Source: Burkholderia sp. Bp8963 (GTDB lineage Bacteria; Pseudomonadota; Gammaproteobacteria; Burkholderiales; Burkholderiaceae). From it: a stretch of DNA of 58,836 bases. Location: contig NZ_QTQP01000043.1 of assembly GCF_003854275.1 (NCBI RefSeq), positions 1 through 58,836 of the forward strand, given 5' to 3'. The notes beneath the pieces are model-generated. The model was not told the DNA's origin, did not search any database, and saw nothing but the letters and a program-made list of their open reading frames with translations. A program made the translations under genes and the position numbers. The stretch's first letter is position 1; every line of letters starts with the position of its first letter. Shown here in pieces: positions 1-8,202 of the stretch.

Positions 1-302
1 TCGCAGTTCGTCAACAACTTTCTTTACTACCTCGTTGCGACTGCGGGGTTCATCTTCCTTGGCCAGCCAAACGTCTAACAAGACATCCGGCCAACTTCGC
101 TTCCCCTCTCCCGCGCCGCGTTGCCGTTAGCGCGAAAGAGGCGTGATTGTAGGCATCTGCCCCGACGTGTGCAAGGGGGTGACGCAGTTTTTCACATTGT
201 TCAGCAAGCTGCCCGAACATCATGCTGCGGTGCGAGACCGCGTATAGCGCACAGAACGGACTAGAATAAGAGGTTCACCGCCCCTTTCTATACGTATTTA
301 AC
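1..302. other. Intergenic region with possible tail of an upstream gene
   Basis: In frame 1 on the plus strand an open frame enters from the window edge and stops at TAA 76-78; its last residues are hydrophobic (FLYYLVATAGFIFLG) and its third positions are G/C-rich, so it may be the C-terminus of a membrane protein. The minus strand over the same bases also lacks stops and reads as a charged peptide, but with no ATG and weaker codon bias. I cannot assign either. From 79 to 302 nothing is coding; this must hold the promoter of the DUF2863 gene, but I see no clear -35/-10 pair. Confidence 0.3.
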
Positions 303-1520
303 ATGCGCCAGCGAATCGCCAAACGTCTCCCTCCCGATGCCGACAAACTGGTCGGCCTGTCGCTTGCGCTCTTCGCATCCGGCAGCCGCATCGAGGACCG
401 CTTCTGGGAAGCAAAGCTCGATGCGCTGCTCGCAAAGATCGTGCGCAACGGTAACCAGACCACGCTCGACGCGGCCCTTGATCATCTGCAGCAGAACCAT
501 CCCGACGCGTATGGCGCACTCGCCGACATGGCCGAGACGCACAGCGAGTCAATGGTGGTCGAGCACGACGGCCAGCCGTACGACGCGCTGCTGGTCGCGG
601 TGCCCGTGCTGGCCTGGACGCGCTACATGATCCCGTCGGGTCCGCTCAAGGGCGATGTCGTCGATGCCCTGCGCACGCATCTGCAGGCGCACGTGCTCGC
701 CAGCGGCACGCTCGTCGGGCTTGCTCCGTTCCTCTACAGCATCGACCAGTTGCCACGGCACCACGTCGAGACCTACCGGCTCGCGCAGCAGCTCGCGCAC
801 GCCGCGCTTGGCCAGCACGCCGCCAAGATCAATTACGGGGACCTGCCCGAAACGTCGCCGATCCTGGCAGACCCGCGCTTCCTGCTCGCGGTCGTGGCCG
901 CTCCCGCGGGTGCGTCGCTGTTCCGCTGGCAGGAAGAAGAGCATGGCGCCCGAATCGAGCGAGGCCAATGCCTCGAACAATGGACAGCGCAAGGTGGCCC
1001 CAATCTCGCGCTCGCGTTGCCAGGGTGCGAGTTCGAATGCCTGCTTCCGGACGCGTACTATTCGGCGTGCCGCGATGCGGACGAACGCGTGCGTCCGCAC
1101 ACCGTGCGAACCGCCATTCGTTATCTTTTCGACACACTTGGTGCAGCACCGCAGGAACTGCGTGCGGTGGTCGCCGGATTCGGCGAGCGCCGGATCGACG
1201 AGTACCGGGTCGGATTCACGCGCCGCGGCAATAACGACGTGATCTATGGCGTCGTCTGGCCGCTTTACGGCCGCGAAAACGGCGATGTTGCAATCGACAA
1301 CGCGACGCTCGAAAGCGACATGCCGATCGAAGGCCCGCTCGAGGAAATCGTGAGCCTGCTGAAGGAATGCGGTGTAACGGACGTCCGCCGGCATGCGGGC
1401 CGCTTCGAGCCCGAATACTGCGACGATTGCGGCGTTCCGCTGTACGCGGATCCGCTCGGCGAAATCGTCCACGCCGAAATGCCGGAAGACGCGTCGCCCG
1501 CGCAACCGCACTTCCACTGA
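303..1520 (+). CDS. DUF2863 family protein
   Basis: A 405-residue soluble protein of the DUF2863 family, which I know from Burkholderiales and which has no established function. No signal peptide or membrane segment is visible. The C-terminal part carries a CxxC pair (EYCDDCGVPLY, about residues 375-385) followed by a His-containing tail (PHFH), which could bind a metal; this is inference. The ATG at 303 has no strong Shine-Dalgarno sequence but fits the codon bias. The gene stands alone and is closed by a good intrinsic terminator at 1556-1589. Confidence 0.85.
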   Translation: MRQRIAKRLPPDADKLVGLSLALFASGSRIEDRFWEAKLDALLAKIVRNGNQTTLDAALDHLQQNHPDAYGALADMAETHSESMVVEHDGQPYDALLVAVPVLAWTRYMIPSGPLKGDVVDALRTHLQAHVLASGTLVGLAPFLYSIDQLPRHHVETYRLAQQLAHAALGQHAAKINYGDLPETSPILADPRFLLAVVAAPAGASLFRWQEEEHGARIERGQCLEQWTAQGGPNLALALPGCEFECLLPDAYYSACRDADERVRPHTVRTAIRYLFDTLGAAPQELRAVVAGFGERRIDEYRVGFTRRGNNDVIYGVVWPLYGRENGDVAIDNATLESDMPIEGPLEEIVSLLKECGVTDVRRHAGRFEPEYCDDCGVPLYADPLGEIVHAEMPEDASPAQPHFH

Positions 1521-1555
1521 CACGCACGCACGGCCCAAACGGCCACCCGTCGCAA

Positions 1556-1589
1556 GCCGCTCCAGGTCACTGCCGGAGCGGCTTTTTTC
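1556..1589 (+). terminator. Rho-independent terminator after the DUF2863 gene
   Basis: Perfect 8-bp stem (gccgctcc / ggagcggc, 1556-1563 with 1575-1582) followed directly by six T residues, 36 bases after the DUF2863 stop codon. Confidence 0.85.
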
Positions 1590-1717
1590 TTGCCCACAAA
1601 TCTTTCGGACTTATCCTAAGCCATTCAGCCAAGCAGACATCATGTAAGGTATTTGTCATCATCAAGCCCAAGGCATGACGCCGGCAGCTCAATGACTCAC
1701 CCTTATGGAGGCTGAAT

Positions 1718-2554
1718 ATGCGGTTCCTGGTGCTCAACTCAGACGCGGAGCGGCGTGACGGACTGAAGGTCTTGTTGCGGCAGATCGATCGCCACGCCGG
1801 ATACAACGAAGCGCCTGACGGCTTCCAGGCCCGTCGGGTATTGCGCAGTCAGCGTTTCGATCTGGTCGCGATCGACTGGCAGGACGTCGGCCGGCTCAGC
1901 GAACTTCAGGCGCTCTGCAGCGCCTGCGCCCCTGCCCCCGCCGCAGTGCTGATCGACGAGCCCACGCCGGAAGTCGTGCGGCGGCTCTTCAATTGCGGCG
2001 TCACTGGCGTGATCCCGCGCTCCACGCGGCCCTACCTGATCGTGCGCGCACTCGAGATGGTTCTGCTCGGCGGACATTACATCCCGCCGATCGCCCTCAA
2101 CCTCCTGCCATCGTCGTTCGCGGCCCGCCATGACTCACATCTCGAGGAACTCGCCGGATCGATTCCCCGCCGCCCGCCATCCCGGATCCTGTCGCCACGG
2201 CAAGCGCAGATCATGCGTTTCGTCCACATGGGCAGCACCAACAAGATGATCGCCCGCACGCTCGGCATCAGCGAAGGCACGGTGAAAATTCATCTCGCGA
2301 GCATTTTCCAGCAGCTCGGCGCAGCCAATCGCGCCGCCGCGGTCGCGATCTACAACGGCTGGCTGTCCCCGCATCTCGAGGTGCTGTTGTCGAACCGCGA
2401 CAGCACACGCCGGCCGTCGCTCGGCGAGCGCGGCCCGATGCCGCTGCGTGCAATGTGCGCCGACCGCAAGTACCCGTCGCCTGCTGCGAACGACGGCCTT
2501 CAGAACACTCCACAGGCCGCCGAGCCGCCGGCGCGGTTCCGCCGCGATCGCTAG
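1718..2554 (+). CDS. LuxR/FixJ-type response regulator (orphan)
   Basis: A 278-residue transcriptional regulator. Residues 1-125 form a receiver-like domain and about 165-225 a LuxR-type helix-turn-helix (LSPRQAQIMRF, then a recognition region ISEGTVKIHLASIF). The likely phosphoacceptor is D53 (LVAIDWQ). The acidic pocket after strand 1 is reduced to a single D9 (NSDAERRD), and the usual switch Lys after strand 5 is Arg (VIPRSTRP). A tail of about 50 Pro/Arg-rich residues follows the HTH. The start is set by GGAG seven bases upstream of ATG 1718. No histidine kinase gene is adjacent, so its partner and targets are unknown; it may work without phosphorylation. Confidence 0.85.
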   Translation: MRFLVLNSDAERRDGLKVLLRQIDRHAGYNEAPDGFQARRVLRSQRFDLVAIDWQDVGRLSELQALCSACAPAPAAVLIDEPTPEVVRRLFNCGVTGVIPRSTRPYLIVRALEMVLLGGHYIPPIALNLLPSSFAARHDSHLEELAGSIPRRPPSRILSPRQAQIMRFVHMGSTNKMIARTLGISEGTVKIHLASIFQQLGAANRAAAVAIYNGWLSPHLEVLLSNRDSTRRPSLGERGPMPLRAMCADRKYPSPAANDGLQNTPQAAEPPARFRRDR

Positions 2555-2636
2555 CCGGACGGGACAGTCTCAATATTGCGACGGTCGATGCTCGTGTGGA
2601 TTCCCACCTTTGATGTTCAACGAGTAATATGGACGC

Positions 2637-3311
2637 ATGGGTTTCCTCTTCACACCGCTTCCGCTCTGGGTTGGCGTCGGTGGCTGGATCGCCGCCGTGG
2701 CGTTGCTCGCGCTGGCGATATGGAATCGCCCGTTCGTCCGGCTTCAGGACGCGACGCTTCAGCACGTCTGGCTTGCGCTCGTCACGGCGATCATGGTCCT
2801 CTGGGCGTCGAACGCCTGGCTCGAGGACGGGCTCGTCATGCACCTGCTCGGCGCGACCCTGCTCGTCACGTTGTTCGACTGGACGCTTGCGCTGATCGCG
2901 ATGGGTGCCGTCACGGCGGTCGCCGCGATCATCTTCGACGCACCCTGGCAGGGCATCGGGCTGACATACCTGATCTACGGCGCGTTGCCGGTCGTGGTGT
3001 CGTCGTTGCTGCAGCGCGCCGCGATCGCGTGGTTGCCGCACAACCTGTCGTCGTTCATCACGGGCCAGGGGTTCCTGTCGCCGGCGATCACGATCGTCGT
3101 GGTGGCAGCGGCAGCAGCCGGCGTGCAGCTCGCGCTTGCGGACGGCGCCGCGATCGTGATCCCGTCCGGCTACCTGTTGAACACCACGTTGCTCGCCCTC
3201 GGCGAAGCCTGGTTCACCGGCCTCGCGACTGCACTCATCGCCGTCTATCGTCCGGCCTGGGTCACGACGTTCGACGTCCGCCGCTATCGCCTTGGCGGAC
3301 CGCGCGCATAA
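2637..3311 (+). CDS. CbiM-like / energy-coupling-factor permease-type membrane protein
   Basis: A 224-residue integral membrane protein with about six hydrophobic segments and an N-terminus (MGFLFTPLPLWVGVGGW) typical of the CbiM-like family PF01891. Such proteins are substrate-binding S-components of energy-coupling-factor transporters, classically for Co2+ or Ni2+. CbiM proteins usually start M-H-I with a metal-coordinating His at position 2; here residue 2 is Gly. No CbiQ- or CbiO-like genes lie beside it. It is therefore either a solitary uptake component or a derived member with another role. Confidence 0.7.
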   Translation: MGFLFTPLPLWVGVGGWIAAVALLALAIWNRPFVRLQDATLQHVWLALVTAIMVLWASNAWLEDGLVMHLLGATLLVTLFDWTLALIAMGAVTAVAAIIFDAPWQGIGLTYLIYGALPVVVSSLLQRAAIAWLPHNLSSFITGQGFLSPAITIVVVAAAAAGVQLALADGAAIVIPSGYLLNTTLLALGEAWFTGLATALIAVYRPAWVTTFDVRRYRLGGPRA

Positions 3312-3491
3312 GTCTCCGTCGGTCGGCGATCTGGCCGCGATGCCGTTGAGTGTCCCGACGCATCGCTTGCGCGGCACACGAGAGTGCCCCGTCTACTGCT
3401 GCACGATTTTTTTGCGCTAAGATTGAACTCCTGCTCTTCATCGGGCCTCTATACGTGCCCGATGTCTCATTCGCTCCTCACCAATAACCAG

Positions 3492-4118
3492 ATGGACAGC
3501 TCACCCGCCTCGCTCCGGATTTTCAGAGCGTTCGGCAAGCTGGCAGCCTGTGTCGCGGGTCTGTCGCTTGCGCTCCCGGCGCCGGTACTCGCCGACCTAC
3601 TCGACCAGCGCTCCGAACTGATCAACAAATTCGTCAACGACATGCACGCCGACCCGCTCGTCGCAGACTGCGCGGCACACGGCAGCTTCATCGCCAGCAC
3701 GTCGTCGGCCTTCGATCGCGTCGATTTCCCGTCGAATGCATTCGACAACGGCAACGCAGCGATCACGCCATGGAACGACTCGTTCGATCAAGGCAAACAG
3801 CGCACCAAGGTCGACAATATCGTCACCGTCGACGGGCTCGGCATTCGCAAGGACGGCGGCGCCCCCACACCGTTGAAGTTCCGCTGCGGCTACGTCGGCC
3901 AGCAGATGCTCGCGTTCAGCTGGAACGACCCGGTTCCGCCGCTGAAACCGCGCGTCGAACGGCCTGCGCCGACGACGAAGAAATTCAAGGGCAAATCGGC
4001 CAAGGGCAAGGCCAAGGCAAAAGCGACGGGCCGCACCACCAGGCAGGCTGTCGCAATGAAGAAATCCACCGGCCAGAAGAAAGCCGTGAAGAAGAAATCG
4101 TCGGCGAAAAAGTCCTGA
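3492..4118 (+). CDS. Exported conserved protein with Lys/Ala-rich histone-like tail
   Basis: A hydrophobic stretch (LAACVAGLSLALPAPVLA) ending in an AxA-like cleavage motif just before DLLDQR indicates Sec export. The mature part of about 120 residues has two Cys (ADCAAHG and FRCGYVG) that could form a disulfide. The last 55 residues are low complexity, built of K, A, S and G (KGKAKAKA, KKAVKKKS), like histone H1-type bacterial tails. ATG 3492 gives the most normal signal peptide; ATG 3462 is also possible and neither has a good Shine-Dalgarno site. I do not recognise the family with certainty; the core may match a small Burkholderia periplasmic domain family. Confidence 0.65.
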   Translation: MDSSPASLRIFRAFGKLAACVAGLSLALPAPVLADLLDQRSELINKFVNDMHADPLVADCAAHGSFIASTSSAFDRVDFPSNAFDNGNAAITPWNDSFDQGKQRTKVDNIVTVDGLGIRKDGGAPTPLKFRCGYVGQQMLAFSWNDPVPPLKPRVERPAPTTKKFKGKSAKGKAKAKATGRTTRQAVAMKKSTGQKKAVKKKSSAKKS

Positions 4119-4151
4119 CACGACCGACGACCGGTCGACAACGACAGACGC

Positions 4152-4190
4152 AAAAAAGTCGGGGCATCAAACGATGCCCCGACTTTTTTT
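4152..4190. terminator. Bidirectional intrinsic terminator
   Basis: A perfect 10-bp stem (gtcggggcat / atgccccgac, 4158-4167 with 4174-4183) is flanked by six A on the left and seven T on the right, so it can terminate both the exported-protein gene (+) and the convergent carboxypeptidase gene (-). Confidence 0.92.
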
Positions 4191-4219
4191 CTTGCGTTCG
4201 ACAGCTGCCGAGTATGCGC

Positions 4220-5374
4220 TTACGCGAAGGTTTCGACCTGACGCAGGATCGCAGCAAGCATCGCCGCGCCGAGCGCCGCGCTGCGTTCGCCGTTCCAGCC
4301 GACACGCTCGTCGGGCAGGTTCGCATTGTCCTTGAACGGCATCTCGAGCGTCAGCGACAGGCAGCCGAACTGATGCCCGATGTATTTCGACGCAAGCTTG
4401 AGCGCATCCTCCTTGTACTTGCTTGCCGCGTAGCCGTGCTCGTCCTGGAAATCAGGGCTCGCGACCTTGAACGCGTCGATGAAGGCCGTCTGCGCCTTCC
4501 CCTGCTGCTCGGTGAAGCTCGGCAGCATCTCCGAGCCCGCGACGAACACATAGGGCAGATCCTCGTCGCCGTGAATGTCGAAGAACATGTCGCAGCCGAT
4601 CGCATGGATCGCATTGCGTACGACCAGCACTTCGGGGCTGCGCATCGCGTCCGGCTCCATCCATTCGCGGTTCAGGTTCGCGCCGGCCGCGTTGGTACGC
4701 AGGTTGCCATGCACGCTGCCATCCGGGTTCATGTTCGGCACGATATGGAACGTCACTTGGTCGTAGAGCTTGCGCGCGACCGGATCGCCCGCCCAGTCGC
4801 CCCACCCGGCCAGGCGCTTCACGAGCCCCTCGACGAACCATTCGGCCATCGTCTCGCCGGGATGCTGACGCGCGATGATCCACACGTTTTTCTTCGGCGC
4901 GCCGCCGGTCTCGGGCGTGCCGAGCGTCAGCAGCGACATCGGTCGCCCTTCGACGGTCCGGCCGAGCTCGGTCACGCTCGCGTGGGGCAATTGCTGGACC
5001 GCGCCGAGAAACGCTGCATGCCGCTCTTCCGAGTACGGCTCGAAGTACGCGTAATGGATGCTGTCGAATTCGGGCGTATGGTCGATCGTCATCGTCGTGC
5101 CGTCGAACGTCGTCGGCACACGGAACCAGTCGACGCGGTCGTAGCTCGCGACCGCGTGGTAATTGCGCCAGCCCGACGGGTACGCGCATTCGGCTGCGTT
5201 TTCGAACGTCATCACGCACCGCTCGCCGCGCGCGCCCGTCACGCGGTAGTAGAACCATTGCGCGAACTCGGCCTGGTTGTCGCCGCGCACGCGCAGACGG
5301 ATCGCGTCCGGGCGCTCGCACGACACGACGTCGATCGCGCCAGCGTCGAAATTACTGGTGATTGAAAGGGTCAT
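4220..5374 (-). CDS. M14-family zinc carboxypeptidase (cytosolic-carboxypeptidase type)
   Basis: A 384-residue metallopeptidase without signal peptide. The N-terminal 120 residues are a beta-rich pro-like domain typical of cytosolic M14 carboxypeptidases, followed by the catalytic domain. Zinc ligands are H171 and E174 (HPGE) and H268 (DIHGDE); R236 (NLNREW) should bind the substrate carboxylate and E344 (LTLEMPF) is the general acid/base. It should remove C-terminal residues from peptides or proteins; the natural substrate is unknown. Two adjacent ATGs exist; the second (5374) is five bases from AAGGAG and is chosen, since a longer frame to 5476 lacks a ribosome-binding site. It lies 141 bases downstream of yaaA on the same strand. 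Confidence 0.88.
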   Translation of the reverse strand: MTLSITSNFDAGAIDVVSCERPDAIRLRVRGDNQAEFAQWFYYRVTGARGERCVMTFENAAECAYPSGWRNYHAVASYDRVDWFRVPTTFDGTTMTIDHTPEFDSIHYAYFEPYSEERHAAFLGAVQQLPHASVTELGRTVEGRPMSLLTLGTPETGGAPKKNVWIIARQHPGETMAEWFVEGLVKRLAGWGDWAGDPVARKLYDQVTFHIVPNMNPDGSVHGNLRTNAAGANLNREWMEPDAMRSPEVLVVRNAIHAIGCDMFFDIHGDEDLPYVFVAGSEMLPSFTEQQGKAQTAFIDAFKVASPDFQDEHGYAASKYKEDALKLASKYIGHQFGCLSLTLEMPFKDNANLPDERVGWNGERSAALGAAMLAAILRQVETFA

Positions 5375-5394
5375 CATCTCTCCTTTGTCGACCA

Positions 5395-5418
5395 GAGTTA
5401 GCGCTTTAGCGCTTACTC
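5395..5418. promoter_or_regulatory. 24-bp imperfect palindrome upstream of the carboxypeptidase gene
   Basis: An inverted repeat with arms GAGTTAGCGCT and AGCGCTTACTC (one mismatch, two-base centre) lies about 20 bases upstream of the carboxypeptidase start. It lacks a T-run, so it is not an intrinsic terminator for yaaA. It could be an operator or an mRNA hairpin. Confidence 0.4.
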
Positions 5419-5515
5419 TGATCCCATGCTTCGCGGTCGACCGGACTTCATGCTTCAGCACTTGCTCCGGCTCCATGCACAGCTGCCCCGGCAGTCTCGT
5501 GAATTGCCCGGGCGA

Positions 5516-6298
5516 TCACTCGCCGACACGCCGGCGATATACGTAAGTTGAATCGTTCGACGCGGCGTCGTCGAACGCATAGCCTTCCACCGCGAAATCC
5601 TTCAGCGCCTGCGGCTCGGCGATGCGATTCTCGACGACATAACGCGCCATCAGGCCCCGCGCGCGTTTCGCGTGGAAGCTGATGATCTTGTAGCGGCCGC
5701 CCTTCCAGTCCTCGAACACCGGCGTGATGACGGGCGCGGTCAGCAGTTTCGGCTTGACCGACTTGAAGTATTCGGTCGACGCGCAATTGATCAGCACGCG
5801 CGATGCCCCGCTGCGCGTGTCCAGCTGCTCGTTCAGCGCCCGCGTGATCCGGTCGTCCCAGAACGCATAGAGATCCTTGCCGCGTGCGTTCGCGAAACGC
5901 GTGCCCATCTCGAGCCGGTAAGGCTGCAGCAGGTCGAGCGGGCGCAGCAGCCCGTACAGCCCCGACAGCACGCGCACGTGCCGCTGCGCGTAGTCGAGAT
6001 CCGCGGCCGACAGCGATTTTGCGTCGAATCCCTCATAAACGTCGCCGTTGAACGCAAGCACGGCCTGCTTCGCGTTCGCCGTGGAAAAAACCGGCGACCA
6101 GTCCGCGTAGCGCTGGAAGTTCAGGCGCGCGAGCGGATCGGAAATGTCCATCAGCGTCGCGATGTCCTGCGGCGACAGCTTGCGCAGGCCGTCGATCAGC
6201 TCCGACGCGTCGTCGACGAACGCCGGCTCGGTGTAGGTCGGGACATGGGCGGGGGTGTCGTAGTCGAGGGATTTCGCGGGAGAGAGAACGATTATCAT
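5516..6298 (-). CDS. yaaA: Peroxide stress protein YaaA (DUF328)
   Basis: A 260-residue protein with the family's N-terminal signature (MIIVLSPAKSLDY) and the conserved LSGLYGLLRPLD segment. Length matches the E. coli protein. Known role in E. coli: lowers free intracellular iron during peroxide stress and so limits Fenton damage; related members bind DNA. Here it is cytosolic with no membrane segment. It is transcribed divergently from the PIN-domain gene with only 57 bases between the starts, so both must share a compact control region. Confidence 0.92.
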   Translation of the reverse strand: MIIVLSPAKSLDYDTPAHVPTYTEPAFVDDASELIDGLRKLSPQDIATLMDISDPLARLNFQRYADWSPVFSTANAKQAVLAFNGDVYEGFDAKSLSAADLDYAQRHVRVLSGLYGLLRPLDLLQPYRLEMGTRFANARGKDLYAFWDDRITRALNEQLDTRSGASRVLINCASTEYFKSVKPKLLTAPVITPVFEDWKGGRYKIISFHAKRARGLMARYVVENRIAEPQALKDFAVEGYAFDDAASNDSTYVYRRRVGE

Positions 6299-6355
6299 AG
6301 AGGCTCGCTGGCACGCCGTGCCGCGCGGTCAGACGAAAACCACCGATTGTAACGA

Positions 6356-6853
6356 ATGCCCAGCTCCCTCGCCCCGCACGCCGAATGTCGCGTCGTGCTC
6401 GATTCGAACGTCTGGATCGATATTCTTGTCTTCGACGATCCCGCCACCCGCCCGATCCGGGCCGCACTGGAACGCGGCACGCTCGTCGCGATGATCGACG
6501 GCCGCTGCAGGACCGAACTCGAGCATGTGCTCGACTATCCGCAATTCCAGGCACGCGCGGTCGACAAGGCCGCCGCGCTCGCGACCGTCGCGCGTCTCGC
6601 ACGTCATGTCGAGCCGCCCCCCGTCGATGCCGACGCGCCGCCGCTGCCGAAATGCAAGGACCGCGACGACCAGAAGTTTCTCGAACTGGCTCGCGCCGTG
6701 CAGGCCGATTGGCTCGTATCGAAGGACCGGGCGCTGCTGAAGCTTGCCAAACGCACCGCGCGCGACTTCGGTTTCCGGATTGCGCAGCCCGCGCCATTCG
6801 TCGACGCCTGCGCGCTCGACACGGCGACGGCCCGAACCGCAACGCCGGCCTGA
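6356..6853 (+). CDS. PIN-domain protein, putative toxin (COG1569 type)
   Basis: A 165-residue PIN-domain nuclease. The acidic metal-binding residues are present: D16 (VVLDSNVW), E54, D105 (RDDQKFLELA) and D124 (VSKDRALL). Members of this family are listed as toxin components of toxin-antitoxin pairs and cleave RNA. No small antitoxin gene is found on either side: the upstream neighbour is divergent yaaA and the downstream one, 33 bases away, is an aminotransferase. The composition equals that of its core neighbours, so it may be a domesticated RNase rather than a mobile toxin. Confidence 0.82.
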   Translation: MPSSLAPHAECRVVLDSNVWIDILVFDDPATRPIRAALERGTLVAMIDGRCRTELEHVLDYPQFQARAVDKAAALATVARLARHVEPPPVDADAPPLPKCKDRDDQKFLELARAVQADWLVSKDRALLKLAKRTARDFGFRIAQPAPFVDACALDTATARTATPA

Positions 6854-6886
6854 CCCGAGCCGCGCCCATTTCTTCCGACTGTCCCG

Positions 6887-8059
6887 ATGAACGCTCCTTC
6901 CGACATGCCTACGACTCCCGTTTTTCCTTCGCGCCTGCCGAACGTCGGCACGACGATCTTCACGGTCATGAGCGCGCTCGCCGCCGAGAAAGGCGCCGTG
7001 AACCTCGGCCAGGGCTTTCCGGATTTCGATTGCGACCCGCGCATCGTCGATGCGGTCGCGGCCGCGATGCGCAGCGGCCATAACCAGTACCCGCCGATGG
7101 CCGGCGTCGCGCCGCTGCGCGAAGCGATCGCGGACAAGATCGCGCACGTCTACGGCCGCCGCTACGACCCGGCGACCGAGATCACGGTGACGGCCGGCGC
7201 GACACAGGCGCTGCTCACCGCGATCCTGTGCGCGGTGCATCCGGGCGATGAAGTGATCGTCGTCGAGCCGACCTACGACAGCTATCTGCCGTCGATCGAG
7301 CTCGCGGGCGGCAAGCCGGTATTCGTCACGCTCGAAGCGCCGGACTACGCGATCCCGTTCGATCGCGTCGCGGCCGCGATCACGCCGAAGACACGCATGA
7401 TCCTGATCAACACGCCGCACAACCCGACCGGCACCACATGGCGCGAGGCGGACATGCGCAAGCTCGAGGAGATCGTGCGCGGCACCAACGTGCTGATCGT
7501 TTCCGACGAAGTGTACGAACACATGGTGTATGACGGCGCGCGCCACGAAAGCGTCGCGCGCTATCCGGAGCTGGCCGCGCGCAGCTTCATCGTGTCGAGC
7601 TTCGGCAAGACCTATCACGTGACGGGCTGGAAGGTCGGCTATGTCGCCGCGCCCGCCGCATTGACCGCGGAGTTCCGCAAGATCCACCAGTTCAACGTAT
7701 TCACGGTGAATACGCCGATGCAGCTCGGGCTCGCCGACTACATGCGCGACCCGGCGCCCTACCTGACGCTCGCCGATTTCTATCAGAACAAGCGCGACTT
7801 TTTCCGCGCCGGCCTCGAGCGCACCCGCTTCAAGCTGCTGCCGTGCTCGGGCACGTATTTCCAGTGCGTCGACTATTCGGCGATCAGCGATCTGCCCGAA
7901 GCCGAGTTCTCGAAGTGGCTCACCGCGGAAGTCGGTGTCGCCGCGATTCCGGTGTCGGCGTTCTATCACGAGCCGCACGAGTCGGGCGTCGTGCGCTTCT
8001 GCTTCGCGAAGCAGGAAAGCACGCTCGCGACGGCGCTCGAACGGCTCTCGCGCCTGTAA
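6887..8059 (+). CDS. PLP-dependent aminotransferase, methionine/kynurenine aminotransferase type
   Basis: A 390-residue fold-type I aminotransferase. The lysine forming the Schiff base is K241 (SSFGKTYHVTGWK); N179 (HNPTG), D207 and Y210 (SDEVY) bind PLP, and the C-terminal Arg in GVVRFCFAK binds the substrate carboxylate. Closest known groups are E. coli YbdL (methionine transaminase) and kynurenine aminotransferases; the substrate cannot be settled from sequence. ATG 6887 follows the PIN gene by 33 bases, so the two may be co-transcribed. A hairpin with no T-run lies after the stop. Confidence 0.88.
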   Translation: MNAPSDMPTTPVFPSRLPNVGTTIFTVMSALAAEKGAVNLGQGFPDFDCDPRIVDAVAAAMRSGHNQYPPMAGVAPLREAIADKIAHVYGRRYDPATEITVTAGATQALLTAILCAVHPGDEVIVVEPTYDSYLPSIELAGGKPVFVTLEAPDYAIPFDRVAAAITPKTRMILINTPHNPTGTTWREADMRKLEEIVRGTNVLIVSDEVYEHMVYDGARHESVARYPELAARSFIVSSFGKTYHVTGWKVGYVAAPAALTAEFRKIHQFNVFTVNTPMQLGLADYMRDPAPYLTLADFYQNKRDFFRAGLERTRFKLLPCSGTYFQCVDYSAISDLPEAEFSKWLTAEVGVAAIPVSAFYHEPHESGVVRFCFAKQESTLATALERLSRL

Positions 8060-8202
8060 GCGACAGCGTTTACCACATACGGGCGACGACGTGTCGCCCG
8101 CTTCCCGACTCGCGCGCGGCACCCTGCCGACGCCCATGCCCTGCGCATCGCGGGGCATGCGTTATAACGTCACTGCGACCGCCACTGCGCCCCGCACTGC
8201 GC
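8060..8202. other. Convergent intergenic region with two hairpins
   Basis: Between the convergent aminotransferase and GST genes lie an 8-bp stem (cgggcgac / gtcgcccg, 8080-8087 with 8093-8100) and a 7-bp stem (catgccc / gggcatg, 8135-8141 with 8153-8159). Neither has a following T-run on either strand, so they may protect 3' ends or assist Rho-dependent termination; nothing coding is visible. Confidence 0.45.

Noticed and set aside
8080..8159. Hairpins between the aminotransferase and GST genes as intrinsic terminators
   Set aside because: The stems are good but no T-run follows on either strand.
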